Assembly: GCF_041438805.1 (NCBI RefSeq)
Contig: NZ_CP109190.1
Location: forward strand, 2,852,001-2,916,000
Source: Streptomyces sp. NBC_01707
GTDB lineage: Bacteria; Actinomycetota; Actinomycetes; Streptomycetales; Streptomycetaceae
Length of the DNA stretch: 64,000 nucleotides
Direction of reading: 5' to 3'
Positions 17,447 through 25,359 of the stretch are shown here, one piece after another. A program made the position numbers and the translations under genes. Within the stretch, counting starts at the first letter, position 1, and each line of letters begins with the position of its first letter. The notes below the pieces were generated by a model. That model did no database searches, was not told the origin of the DNA, and saw only the letters and a program-made list of their open reading frames with translations.

Positions 17447-18370
17447 TCAGTTCAGCTGGGGCTGGACCTGCGCGGAGATCAGCTCCAGATGCTCCAGATC
17501 GTCCAGGTCGAGGACCTGGAGGTAGATCCGCGACGACCCGATCTCGCCGTACCGGCCGATCTTGTCGACCACTTCGGCGGGCGAGCCCGCCAGTCCGTTC
17601 GCCTTCAGCTCCTCCACATCGCGGCCGATCACCGACGCCCGGCGGGCCACCTCGGCGTCGTCCTTGCCGACACAGACCACCAGGGCGTTGGAGTACACCA
17701 GGTCGTCCGCGCCGCGCCCGGCCGCCGTCGCAGCTTCCCTGACCCGTCCGAACTGCTTCTCACTGTCCTCCAGCGAGGCGAACGGAATGTTGAACTCGTC
17801 CGCGTACAGGGCGGCGAGCCGCGGTGTACGCGTCGCACCGTGACCGCCGATCAGGATCGGCACCTTGGCCTGGGCCGGCTTGGGCAGCGCGGGCGAGTCG
17901 GTGAGCTGGTAGTAGGTGCCGTCGTAGTTGAACTTCTCACCGACCCCGGTCGCCCAGAGTCCGGTGACGATCGCCAGCTGCTCCTCCAGTCGGCCGAACT
18001 TCTCCTTGGGGAACGGGATGCCGTACGCCTTGTGCTCCTCCTCGAACCAGCCCGCGCCCAGGCCGAGTTCGACCCGGCCCCCGGACATCTGGTCGACCTG
18101 GGCGACCTGGATCGCGAGGACACCGGGAAGCCGGAAGGTCCCCGCGGTCATCAGCGTGCCGAGCCGGATCCGCTTGGTCTCGCGTGCCAGCCCGGCCAGG
18201 GTGATCCAGGCGTCGGTCGGGCCGGGCAGCCCGTTGCCCGCGCCCATGTGGAGGTAATGGTCGGAACGGTAGAAGGCATTGAAGCCGAGGTCCTCGGCAG
18301 CCTTGGCGACAGTGAGCAGAGTGTCGTAGCTCGCCCCTTGCTGGGGCTCCGTGAAGATTCGAAGATCCAT
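17447..18370 (-). CDS. LLM-class F420-dependent oxidoreductase
   Basis: 307 residues from ATG 18370 (MDLRIFTEPQQGASYDTLLT). A TIM-barrel luciferase-like protein with AFYRSDHYLHMG, LGTLMTAGTFRLPGVLAIQVAQVDQMSGGRVELG-type core (split here: GGRVELGLGAGWFEEEH) and ILIGGHGATRTPRLAALYAD, the pattern of F420-dependent members in actinobacteria. It would transfer hydride between reduced deazaflavin and an unknown substrate. The gap to mmuM is about 105 bp, so co-transcription is uncertain. Confidence 0.85.
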   Translation of the reverse strand: MDLRIFTEPQQGASYDTLLTVAKAAEDLGFNAFYRSDHYLHMGAGNGLPGPTDAWITLAGLARETKRIRLGTLMTAGTFRLPGVLAIQVAQVDQMSGGRVELGLGAGWFEEEHKAYGIPFPKEKFGRLEEQLAIVTGLWATGVGEKFNYDGTYYQLTDSPALPKPAQAKVPILIGGHGATRTPRLAALYADEFNIPFASLEDSEKQFGRVREAATAAGRGADDLVYSNALVVCVGKDDAEVARRASVIGRDVEELKANGLAGSPAEVVDKIGRYGEIGSSRIYLQVLDLDDLEHLELISAQVQPQLN

Positions 18371-18484
18371 GGATCCATCCTGCACCTCCGAACGCCGCTC
18401 GTCCCTCCTCCCGGTGCGTGTGCGGCCCGGCGGCGGATCCGGGCACGGTCGGTCAGCTACGGCCAGGCGTGCCCGTGAGGGTGG

Positions 18485-19021
18485 TCACGGCTGGCCCGCC
18501 GCCGAGCCTGCCGGTCCGCGGACCGCGCCGCGCGGACCGTCCCGCCCTCTCCCCCGCTCCAGATCGTGCTGCCGCTCCCGGTCCTGCTCCGCGAGGCGCC
18601 GGAGCATCCCGTGCACCCGGTCCAGCGACTCGTCCGCGGCGTCGATCGCCTCTATGCACTGCCAGTAGAGACCCTCCTCGTCGGTGTCGCAGGCCACCGC
18701 GACGAGAGCCATCCCCACTTCCCCGAGCAGCGCGCCGAGACCGGTCAAAGTCGCGCGCGGATCGGCGACCTCGGAGAGCTGGGCAGCCCGTGCCACACCG
18801 GTCCGCACCACCGGATGATCCGGCGCCCCGCTGCCCCTCCCCCCGATCTCACTGAGCCCTCGCGCCTCACCGCGCAGCTCCTTCGGCCCGCTCGCCGCCA
18901 GCCGGTCCCCGATCGCCTGGGCCAGCGCCTGGGCCTGCCAGGCCTCCGCCATGATGGACGGCGTGCCCCGGCTCTGCGCCAGAGTTCGCCGACTTACCCC
19001 TATGAGCCGCTCCGCTTCCAT
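18485..19021 (-). CDS. conserved Streptomyces protein, DUF6099-like
   Basis: 178 residues from ATG 19021 (MEAERLIGVSRRTLAQSRG). The N-terminal pattern and overall alpha-helical, Ala/Leu/Glu-rich composition fit the DUF6099 family found across Streptomyces. The central part (LGALLGEVGMALVAVACDTDEEG, ending 'YWQCIEAIDAADESLDRVHG') is predicted to be two amphipathic helices. The C-terminal 25 residues are Arg/Gly/Pro-rich and probably disordered. No function is known. It is separated from its neighbours by more than 100 bp on each side. Confidence 0.65.
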   Translation of the reverse strand: MEAERLIGVSRRTLAQSRGTPSIMAEAWQAQALAQAIGDRLAASGPKELRGEARGLSEIGGRGSGAPDHPVVRTGVARAAQLSEVADPRATLTGLGALLGEVGMALVAVACDTDEEGLYWQCIEAIDAADESLDRVHGMLRRLAEQDRERQHDLERGRGRDGPRGAVRGPAGSAAGQP

Positions 19022-19145
19022 GCAGTGCCCCCGTCCGTACGAAAACCCGCTCACCTCATCCATTACCCACAGTGAGGGGCGCGGCACCGAAAGGCCAGGG
19101 GATTTCGGAAATCTGTGGACAGGAAGCCGATTGTGGATAAGTCGA

Positions 19146-19505
19146 TTACTCCGAAGAGTGACGATCTTGGGGATCGGGCTGCTCCGGAACCGGAAAACGC
19201 GCCTCGTTCCGATCGATTTTCTCCGCCAGCGCCGCCAGCGCATCGATCCCCAGCACCTCGCAGAACTGCAGCAGATACGCGAGCACGTCCGCGACTTCGT
19301 CCGCCACCCGATGCGCCGTCTCGGGCTTCTCCATCACCCGTGCCGACTGCTCGGGCGTCAACCACTGGAAGATCTCGACCAGTTCGGACGCCTCGACGCT
19401 CAGCGCCACCGCCAGATTCTTCGGGTTGTGGTACTGCTCCCAGTCCCGTTCGGCCGCGAACTCGGCGAGCCGTCGCTGCAATGCCTGCACATCAAGTTCT
19501 GTCAC
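19146..19505 (-). CDS. MazG-like nucleotide pyrophosphohydrolase
   Basis: 119 residues from GTG 19505. An all-alpha NTP-PPase with the two metal-binding motifs of the MazG/RS21-C6 group: ALSVEASELVEIFQW (ExxE) and RVADEVADVLAYLLQF (ExxD). KNLAVAL just before the first motif is the dCTPase/RS21-C6-type signature. It would hydrolyse a nucleoside triphosphate to the monophosphate and pyrophosphate, as in nucleotide-pool cleaning. The start overlaps the stop of the AAA ATPase gene (GTGA), so the two are translationally coupled. Confidence 0.87.
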   Translation of the reverse strand: MTELDVQALQRRLAEFAAERDWEQYHNPKNLAVALSVEASELVEIFQWLTPEQSARVMEKPETAHRVADEVADVLAYLLQFCEVLGIDALAALAEKIDRNEARFPVPEQPDPQDRHSSE

Positions 19506-20710
19506 GGGTCCAGGTCTACCACCGTCACACCGGCCGTCCCGCGGGCCTCGGAGGCGGCCGCCTCCGTGATCGTGCCCACCAGCCGGAGATGCCCGGCGGC
19601 TCCGATCGACGCCGCCAGGGCCAGCAGCCGGCGCAGCTGACGTCCGTCCAGGTCCCGGTCGAGTCCGTCGGCCAGCACGGTGAGGGTCTGCATGGCGGAC
19701 GGCACCTCCCCCGCTGCCTCCATGGCCAGCACCCCGGGGCCGGTGAGCAGCACCAGGGCCAGTGCCAGATACCTCAACTCGCCGTCGCCGAGCCGCCCGA
19801 CAGGGGTGCGATGCCCGCCGTCGCGCTCGACCAGGGCGCGTACCTTCCCGTCCGCGAGCCGCTCGACGCCCAGCCCCGTCACCGGCCCCGCGCATCCGGC
19901 ACCGGCCGCCGCGACGAGGCGGGCATGCCGCTGACCGCACTGGGTGTGCGTCCGTTCCAGCACCGCCGCGAGGTTCTCGCAGCCGCGACGCAGCCGGTCC
20001 TCGCCGCTGGGCACCGGTGCCCGCATCCGCTGCGGCTGCGGTTCGCACGCGAATACCGACCGCAGGGCCACCACCGTCTGTTCGGCGGCGGCCAGGACCC
20101 GTACCTGCCCCTCGGTCGTTCCTGCGACCCGCAGCGGCAGCAGCGCCGTGCCGAGCACGTCGTCCGGCAGTGGGGCGCGGGTCACCGGGACCGTGCCTGC
20201 CGTGTGCCAGGCCGCCTGGACCGTCGAACGCCCGGGATCGCGGAGGGCGGTGGTGAGCAGGGTCTCGCCTCCGCCGGTCAGTCGTTCGCCGACGATCCGG
20301 AGAGTGGGTTCGGCCTGGACGGCGAGATCGAGCCGGACCGGACCGGCCGGGCCGTCCGTCGTGCAGCCGATCCGGAAGCCGCGGCGGCCCTGCGCGTCTA
20401 CCCCGGCCCGTTCGGGTACGTACGCCTCCGGGTCCGGGAACACCTCGGCGAGCGGGTCGCCGGCTGCCAGCCGGGCAAGTGCCTCGTACGCCCGCAGCGC
20501 GCTGGACTTGCCGCTGCCCGCGGCCCCGGCGAAGAGCGTGAGCGGCCCGATCGGGAGAACGGTGCCCCGGTGCGAGGCGAAGGCGGAGAGCCGCAGTTCG
20601 GTCACGACGGGTCCGGCGGACCGGGCAGCCCCGGCGGCGGGCGGTGATCCGGGACGGACATCGGGGGCGGCGGGCGGCAGCGGGGTGGTCCCCGGGCGGA
20701 GTGCAGTCAT
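19502..20710 (-). CDS. AAA/ABC-type ATP-binding protein
   Basis: 402 residues from ATG 20710, after a low-complexity Pro-rich start. The RecF/SMC-like ATPase core begins at VTELRLSAFASHRGTVLPI, with Walker A FAGAAGSGKSSALRAYEAL (near residue 60). An ABC-signature-like RLGDGELRYLALALVLL lies towards the C-terminus. The Walker B position reads GVLAMEAAGEVPSA, which lacks the usual DE pair, so hydrolysis may be weak or the motif displaced. This resembles AAA_21/'ATP-binding protein' genes common in Streptomyces. Function unknown. It is translationally coupled to the MazG-like enzyme. Confidence 0.78.
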   Translation of the reverse strand: MTALRPGTTPLPPAAPDVRPGSPPAAGAARSAGPVVTELRLSAFASHRGTVLPIGPLTLFAGAAGSGKSSALRAYEALARLAAGDPLAEVFPDPEAYVPERAGVDAQGRRGFRIGCTTDGPAGPVRLDLAVQAEPTLRIVGERLTGGGETLLTTALRDPGRSTVQAAWHTAGTVPVTRAPLPDDVLGTALLPLRVAGTTEGQVRVLAAAEQTVVALRSVFACEPQPQRMRAPVPSGEDRLRRGCENLAAVLERTHTQCGQRHARLVAAAGAGCAGPVTGLGVERLADGKVRALVERDGGHRTPVGRLGDGELRYLALALVLLTGPGVLAMEAAGEVPSAMQTLTVLADGLDRDLDGRQLRRLLALAASIGAAGHLRLVGTITEAAASEARGTAGVTVVDLDP

Positions 20711-20765
20711 GAGCGGACCGTACGCACGCCGTCGACCGGCGAACCGTTCCGCCGGACGGACCTTC

Positions 20766-21164
20766 CTACGATCGGGGTACGCCCGCCGTCGCAACCCCCT
20801 CGACCTCCATGCCGACCGGCGACAGCAGGAAGACGTTCCGGTCGACCCGGTGCATTCCGCTGCCCAGCCCGAAGACCACACCGCTGGCGAAGTCCAGGAT
20901 CCGCTTGGCCACATCGGTCTCGGCGCCGGTCAGATCGAGCAGCACGGGGATCTGCGCGACCAGGTACTCGGCCACCTCCCGCGCGTCCGCGAAGACCTGC
21001 ACCCGCAGCACGACCATGCGGCGTTGTTCGGCGGTCTCGTGGTCGTCGGGGACCGTGCGATGGTCGACCCGGGACGGCCACTCGTTGCGGCTGCGCAGCG
21101 GTACGACCTGGGCCAGCCCCTCCCACTGCTCGTCCGTGACGTCGTACCTGTCGTATCTGCTCAC
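20766..21164 (-). CDS. SepF-like cell division protein
   Basis: 132 residues from GTG 21164 (MSRYDRYDVTDEQWEG). It has the SepF/DUF552 domain: VVLRVQVFADAREVAEYL, QIPVLLDLTGAETDVAKRIL and FASGVVFGLGSGMHRV, followed by FLLSPVGMEV. Canonical SepF anchors FtsZ to the membrane through an N-terminal amphipathic helix; here the N-terminus is short and acidic without an obvious one. Streptomyces has one canonical SepF in the dcw cluster and two SepF-like paralogues (SflA/SflB) that modulate septation. The genomic setting here, away from ftsZ, fits a paralogue. Confidence 0.83.
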   Translation of the reverse strand: MSRYDRYDVTDEQWEGLAQVVPLRSRNEWPSRVDHRTVPDDHETAEQRRMVVLRVQVFADAREVAEYLVAQIPVLLDLTGAETDVAKRILDFASGVVFGLGSGMHRVDRNVFLLSPVGMEVEGVATAGVPRS

Positions 21165-21268
21165 CGGACCACCCCGTCTGTGCATCGGTCGGATTCGCAC
21201 CGGCTGCGCTCGCTGTTCATCGGGCAATTCTCTCGCCCCTCACCCGTTCGGCGTACCAGCGACACGGG

Positions 21269-22537
21269 TCAGTGGCTGATCGACACCTCCGACGGACCCG
21301 CGGGCTCCGCGTCCGGGTTCACCTCGAGCGGGGTGAATCGGACCGGCAGATGCACCAGGGCGCGGTGGAACGGGCCGGGCCGCCACATCAGTTCGCCCGC
21401 CGGGACGGCCAGTTCCGCATCGCACAGCTGACTGGTCAGCTGCTCGATCGCGGTCATCGCGATGAGTAGCGCCGGCTGCTTCGCCGGGCACCGGTGCGGC
21501 CCCGCCGACCAGGCCAGGTGCGCACTGCCGCCGGAACGCACGCCGGGGTCCGAAGTGGCGGACGCGGACTGGGTGTTGGCCGCCGCGTAGGAGACCAGCA
21601 GCAGTTGTCCGGCACGCAGCCGGACGCCATGGAACTCGGTGTCCTGGCGCGGGTAGTGAGCGGCCAGATTGGCCAGCGGCGGGTCCTGCCAGAGGACCTC
21701 GTTGATGGCCTCGTGGGCCGTCATCGCACCGCGTTGCAGTGAGCCGGCGTAGCGCGCGTCGGTGAGCATGTGCAGCAGCGCGTTGCCGATCAGATTGGTC
21801 GTCGGGTCATGGCCCGCGCTCATCATCAGCGTGATCTGACGCACAGTCTCGTCGTTGTCGAGACCGGCCGGATGGCCGAGGAAGTACGAGGTGAGATCGC
21901 GGCGGGGCCGGGCGCGCCGGTCGGCGACGAGGCGGGTGACGACGGTGACGAGATCGGCGTACGCGGCGGCGGCGTCATCGGCCGAGTTGAACATGCCGCC
22001 GATCCCCTCGACGATCCGTTCGCGGTCCTCGGGCGGTACACCGAACCACGTGGTGAAGACGTGCAGCGGTAGCCGTCGCGCGTACTGCTCGACGAGGTCG
22101 CCGCTGCCGGAGGCGGCGAACTCCCGGATGAGCCGGCGGGCGACTCGGGCCACCTCGGCCCTCAGGATGTGCGGTTCGATCATGGCGAGGCCGTCGTTGA
22201 TGGCCTCGCGGTAGCGGGCGTGCACGTCGCCGTCGCTGAAGAGTGCGGTCGGCCGGTAGCCGAGCATCGGCAGTACCGGTGAGTCGGCGGGGACGGTGGC
22301 CTGCCAGGCGCGGGGGTCCTTGGTGAAGGTGTGGGTGTCGCGCAGCAGATCGACGGCCGCCTGGTAGTCGGTGACCAGCAGGGCGTCGATACCGGCGGCG
22401 ATCCGGACCGGGGCGAGCGGGCCGTGCGTCCGCAGCCGCCGGTAGTGACCGTGCGGATCGGCGGCGAAGTCCGGGCCGTACAGCGCGAGCGGCTGTGGCG
22501 GCTGCACGGAGCGCACGGAGGCGACGGGAGGTGTCAT
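21269..22537 (-). CDS. cvnE: conservon cytochrome P450 (CvnE, CYP157-like), lacks the ExxR arginine
   Basis: 422 residues. The I-helix reads AGHDPTT (241-247), and the heme loop LAWSAGPHRCPAKQP has its thiolate Cys at 350. The K-helix, normally ExxR, reads EVLW (280-283), so the otherwise near-universal arginine is absent. The same departure is known from the CYP157 family of Streptomyces, whose members lie in conservons. The heme loop also lacks the usual FGxG start. The gene ends the cvn operon, its ATG overlapping the cvnD stop (ATGA). It probably acts near the membrane with the conservon signalling complex; substrate unknown. Confidence 0.9.
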   Translation of the reverse strand: MTPPVASVRSVQPPQPLALYGPDFAADPHGHYRRLRTHGPLAPVRIAAGIDALLVTDYQAAVDLLRDTHTFTKDPRAWQATVPADSPVLPMLGYRPTALFSDGDVHARYREAINDGLAMIEPHILRAEVARVARRLIREFAASGSGDLVEQYARRLPLHVFTTWFGVPPEDRERIVEGIGGMFNSADDAAAAYADLVTVVTRLVADRRARPRRDLTSYFLGHPAGLDNDETVRQITLMMSAGHDPTTNLIGNALLHMLTDARYAGSLQRGAMTAHEAINEVLWQDPPLANLAAHYPRQDTEFHGVRLRAGQLLLVSYAAANTQSASATSDPGVRSGGSAHLAWSAGPHRCPAKQPALLIAMTAIEQLTSQLCDAELAVPAGELMWRPGPFHRALVHLPVRFTPLEVNPDAEPAGPSEVSISH

Positions 22538-23148
22538 GACGGGTCCTGAGGCTGGGGCAGGCGGGTCAGCACATGCTCGGCGAGGGCGATCAGGGCGTCG
22601 ATGCTGCCGCGGCGTTCGCGGGCGTCGCACTGCAGCAGGGGAGTGTCGGGGTGCAGATCGAGGTGTTTGCGCAGCACCTCGTCGGGGTGGGCGGGGGCGT
22701 CCGGGAAGCGGTTGACGGCGACGGCGTACGGCAGTCCCTGCTCCTCGACCATGTCCATGACGGCGAAGGAGTCGCCGAGCCGGCGGGTGTCGACCAGCAC
22801 GAGGGCGCCGAGGGCGCCACGCGCGATGTCCTCCCAGAGCGGGAAGAACCGTTCCTGGCCGGGCGTGCCGAACATGTAGAGCACCAGGTCGTCGAGGACG
22901 GTGAGCCGACCGAAGTCGACGGCGACGGTGGTGGTGGTCTTGTCCGGCAGTCCCGCGGTGTCGTCGAGACGGGTGCTGGACTGGGTCATCGCCTCTTCGG
23001 TGTGGAGCGTGGGTATCTCCGACAGCGTACGGATCAGGGTCGTCTTGCCCACGCCGAAGGGACCCGTGACGACGAGCTTCATCAGGGTCTGGTCGGCATG
23101 CGGCAGGTAGCCGATGCCGGTGCGGTCAGTGGAGGGAGCGGAGTCCAA
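22534..23148 (-). CDS. cvnD: conservon GTPase (CvnD)
   Basis: 204 residues from TTG 23148, which has a GAGAGG ribosome site and a start resembling other CvnD proteins. The ATG at 23082 would remove the N-terminal 22 residues. Ras-like small GTPase: P-loop VTGPFGVGKTTLIRT, switch II FGTPGQERFFPLW, and AVNRFPDAP in place of NKxD, the common form in CvnD. CvnD proteins are thought to receive signals from CvnA-C at the membrane. The start lies inside cvnC (23-bp overlap). Confidence 0.92.
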   Translation of the reverse strand: MDSAPSTDRTGIGYLPHADQTLMKLVVTGPFGVGKTTLIRTLSEIPTLHTEEAMTQSSTRLDDTAGLPDKTTTTVAVDFGRLTVLDDLVLYMFGTPGQERFFPLWEDIARGALGALVLVDTRRLGDSFAVMDMVEEQGLPYAVAVNRFPDAPAHPDEVLRKHLDLHPDTPLLQCDARERRGSIDALIALAEHVLTRLPQPQDPS

Positions 23149-23479
23149 CGAGCAGCCTCTCGACGAGCGACCGGTCGGTCTCCCCGGCGCTGGGGATCGG
23201 CGGTCGGGTGTGCAGATGTCCGGCGGCCGCGAGGTCCGTGGCCAGGAAGACGGTGGCGCTGACCGGAAGGTCCAGGTGGGCCGCGCATTCGACGACGCTG
23301 AGGGCGCCCGGTTCGAGCAGCTCGCACAGCCTGCGCTGTTCCGAGCCCGTGTCGTCGGGCAGGGCCGAGTCGGTGCGTACGAGCACGGCAAGCCGGTCGA
23401 GTGCGGGGCCGGTGGGCCGGGTCCGGCCACCGGTGACCAGGTAGGCGGGGATCAGACGGCGTCCTGGACCGGGGGTCAT
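23126..23479 (-). CDS. cvnC: conservon DUF742 protein (CvnC)
   Basis: 117 residues of the DUF742 winged-helix-like family: RRLIPAYLVTGGRTRP at the start, then LCELLEPGALSVVECAAHL and LPVSATVFLATDLAAAGHL. These proteins are adaptors in the conservon and multi-protein sensor complexes. The ATG at 23479 overlaps the cvnB stop (ATGA), and the 3' end overlaps the cvnD start. Confidence 0.92.
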   Translation of the reverse strand: MTPGPGRRLIPAYLVTGGRTRPTGPALDRLAVLVRTDSALPDDTGSEQRRLCELLEPGALSVVECAAHLDLPVSATVFLATDLAAAGHLHTRPPIPSAGETDRSLVERLLVGLRSLH

Positions 23480-23901
23480 GGCCGGGCGGCGGTGTCCGGT
23501 CGGCGGGCGGGTGCGTTCATCGCCCGGGTCAGCGCGTTGACCTGCACCTGCATCTGGTACGCGATGTCGCCGAGCTTGGCCCCCGGTTCCGCGAACAGGG
23601 CGAGTGTGGTGTTCTTCCCCGCCGGGACGACGATGGCGAAGCCCTGGTCGGACTCGACGACCGTCTGGGCCAGCTGCGGCGCCTCGACGTCGGTGAACGC
23701 GGTCGTGAAGGCCCGGGCCGCGGCGTGCAGGGTTGCGGTCATGGCGGCGACGCGTTCGCCGGAGGCGCGATCCAGGCCGGATGAGGCCCCTTCGACGAGG
23801 CCGTCGCCGGTGGCGACCACGGCGTGCTGCACTCCGGGCAGTTCCAGCAGCGGGGTCAGCACCCATGCGAGGTCACCGGTGGTGGGGGTAGGGGCGCTCA
23901 C
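23476..23901 (-). CDS. cvnB: conservon roadblock/LC7 protein (CvnB)
   Basis: 141 residues from GTG 23901. The roadblock/LC7 fold is clear: DLAWVLTPLLELPGVQHAVV, GDGLVEGASSGLDRASGERV, and a glycine-ended sheet FAIVVPAGKNTTLALFAEP. Roadblock proteins of the MglB type regulate small GTPases, here presumably CvnD. The gene is translationally coupled on both sides (GTGA with cvnA, ATGA with cvnC). Confidence 0.93.
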   Translation of the reverse strand: MSAPTPTTGDLAWVLTPLLELPGVQHAVVATGDGLVEGASSGLDRASGERVAAMTATLHAAARAFTTAFTDVEAPQLAQTVVESDQGFAIVVPAGKNTTLALFAEPGAKLGDIAYQMQVQVNALTRAMNAPARRPDTAARP

Positions 23902-25268
23902 GTCTCGTCGTCTCCTTGGTCGTTCCGGTCGTCCTGGCCGTCTTCGTTGTCGTGGTGTTCCGCTTCCGGTGGGGCGGCGGGGGCGCTGCGGCCGCTGAGG
24001 GTGCCCTGCTGGAGAGCCGCCCACGACGACTCGGCCTGTTCGGGGGTGCGGGGCGGCGGTGGGGCGGCCGGGGTCACGGCGGGGGCGGGCGCGGACCGGG
24101 CGGGTGCCGGACGGGGTACGCGACGGCGCCGGCTGGGCAGTCCGTTGCGTTGCTCGGCTGCGGGTTCGGGCTCGGCGGCGGCCTCCGGCTCGGCGGCGGC
24201 GGTGCCCGCGGTGTGCGCGTGCACCGGCTTCGGGACGAGGGCGGAGAGGCTGCGGTCGTCCTCCAGCACCGTCAGGAGGTGGGCAGGGACCCGCAGGATC
24301 GTACGCATCCCGCCGAACGGTGAGGGCTCGATATGACAACCGAGGCCGTACTGGACGACCAGCCGGCCGACGACGGCGAAGCCGGTCTGCGGCGGATCGC
24401 CCAGCTCGGTCAGGAGCACTTCGGACGGGCCCGCCAACAGGGCGCGGGCCCGTTCGAGCGCGTCGTCGTCCATGCCGATGCCCGCGTCGTCGACCACCAG
24501 GAAGGCACCACGGCCGCCGCTCTGCTGGACCGTCACCTGTACGTCGGTGTCGGGGTGCGAGTAGGCGGTGGCGTTGGCCAGCAGTTCAGCGAGGGCGATC
24601 GCGAGAGGTTCGGCGGCCCGGGCGACGACGGCGAGCCACTCGTCGCGCAGATGGTTGGCCACCTTGATGCGTTCGTATCCCGCGACGCGGGACTGGGCGC
24701 CGAGCACGATCTCGACGAGTGGCGAGCTCTGCCGGGCCAGGCCCGGCCAGGCGTCGCAGAGCACCGCGGTGGCCTGGGTGCGGCGCAACGCCAGTTCGTT
24801 ACGGAAGTCCAGCTGCAGGATCCGCGGGTCGTCGTACTCGTGCTGGAGTTCGTGCAGCAGTTGCTGTGACTGGTTGAGCAGGGACTGGATCTTGGCGGAG
24901 GTGCCGCGCATCGCCGCGCGGGCGGCCGCGTCGACGCGCTGCCGCTCCTCGATGACCGCGGCTCGGGCTGCCTGGACCGCCTCGGTCAGCAGCCGTGCGG
25001 AGCCGCCGTCGACCTCGGCCGCCTCGCGCAGGCCGGGCACCGGCGCGCTGGGGTGGGAGAGGGCGAGCGCGGCGGCGGGTATTCGCTTCTGGGCCAGCTG
25101 CCGGATCTCGTCGGTGAGGGCGGCGGTACGGGCATCGGCCGCCTTCGCCTGGCGTTCGGCCAGCTCGACGCGGCCCCACGCCACATTGGCGTCACGGGCC
25201 GCGTTCTGGGAACGGACCACGGCCGTCACGGCAGCGACGACGGCGATCAGCGCCACGATCCATGCCAT
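23898..25268 (-). CDS. cvnA: conservon sensor-kinase-like ATPase (CvnA)
   Basis: 456 residues from ATG 25268. One transmembrane segment comes first (MAWIVALIAVVAAVTAVV). A long coiled-coil/helical dimerisation region follows, and then a GHKL ATPase domain with N-box ALAELLANATAYSHPDT, VVDDAGIGMDDD and GFAVVGRLVVQYGLG (lid region). There is no obvious phospho-acceptor histidine H-box, in line with CvnA proteins. The C-terminal 100 residues are Pro/Ala/Glu-rich and probably unstructured. It is the first gene of the cvnABCDE operon and the likely membrane input. Confidence 0.9.
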   Translation of the reverse strand: MAWIVALIAVVAAVTAVVRSQNAARDANVAWGRVELAERQAKAADARTAALTDEIRQLAQKRIPAAALALSHPSAPVPGLREAAEVDGGSARLLTEAVQAARAAVIEERQRVDAAARAAMRGTSAKIQSLLNQSQQLLHELQHEYDDPRILQLDFRNELALRRTQATAVLCDAWPGLARQSSPLVEIVLGAQSRVAGYERIKVANHLRDEWLAVVARAAEPLAIALAELLANATAYSHPDTDVQVTVQQSGGRGAFLVVDDAGIGMDDDALERARALLAGPSEVLLTELGDPPQTGFAVVGRLVVQYGLGCHIEPSPFGGMRTILRVPAHLLTVLEDDRSLSALVPKPVHAHTAGTAAAEPEAAAEPEPAAEQRNGLPSRRRRVPRPAPARSAPAPAVTPAAPPPPRTPEQAESSWAALQQGTLSGRSAPAAPPEAEHHDNEDGQDDRNDQGDDET

Positions 25269-25359
25269 GCCGTCACCGCATTTCTGTTGTCGGGTCCGAC
25301 TCCCTGCCGGGGCGGCGGGAGATCCGGCTGTCACCCCGCACGGCCTGCCGCCGCACGGA

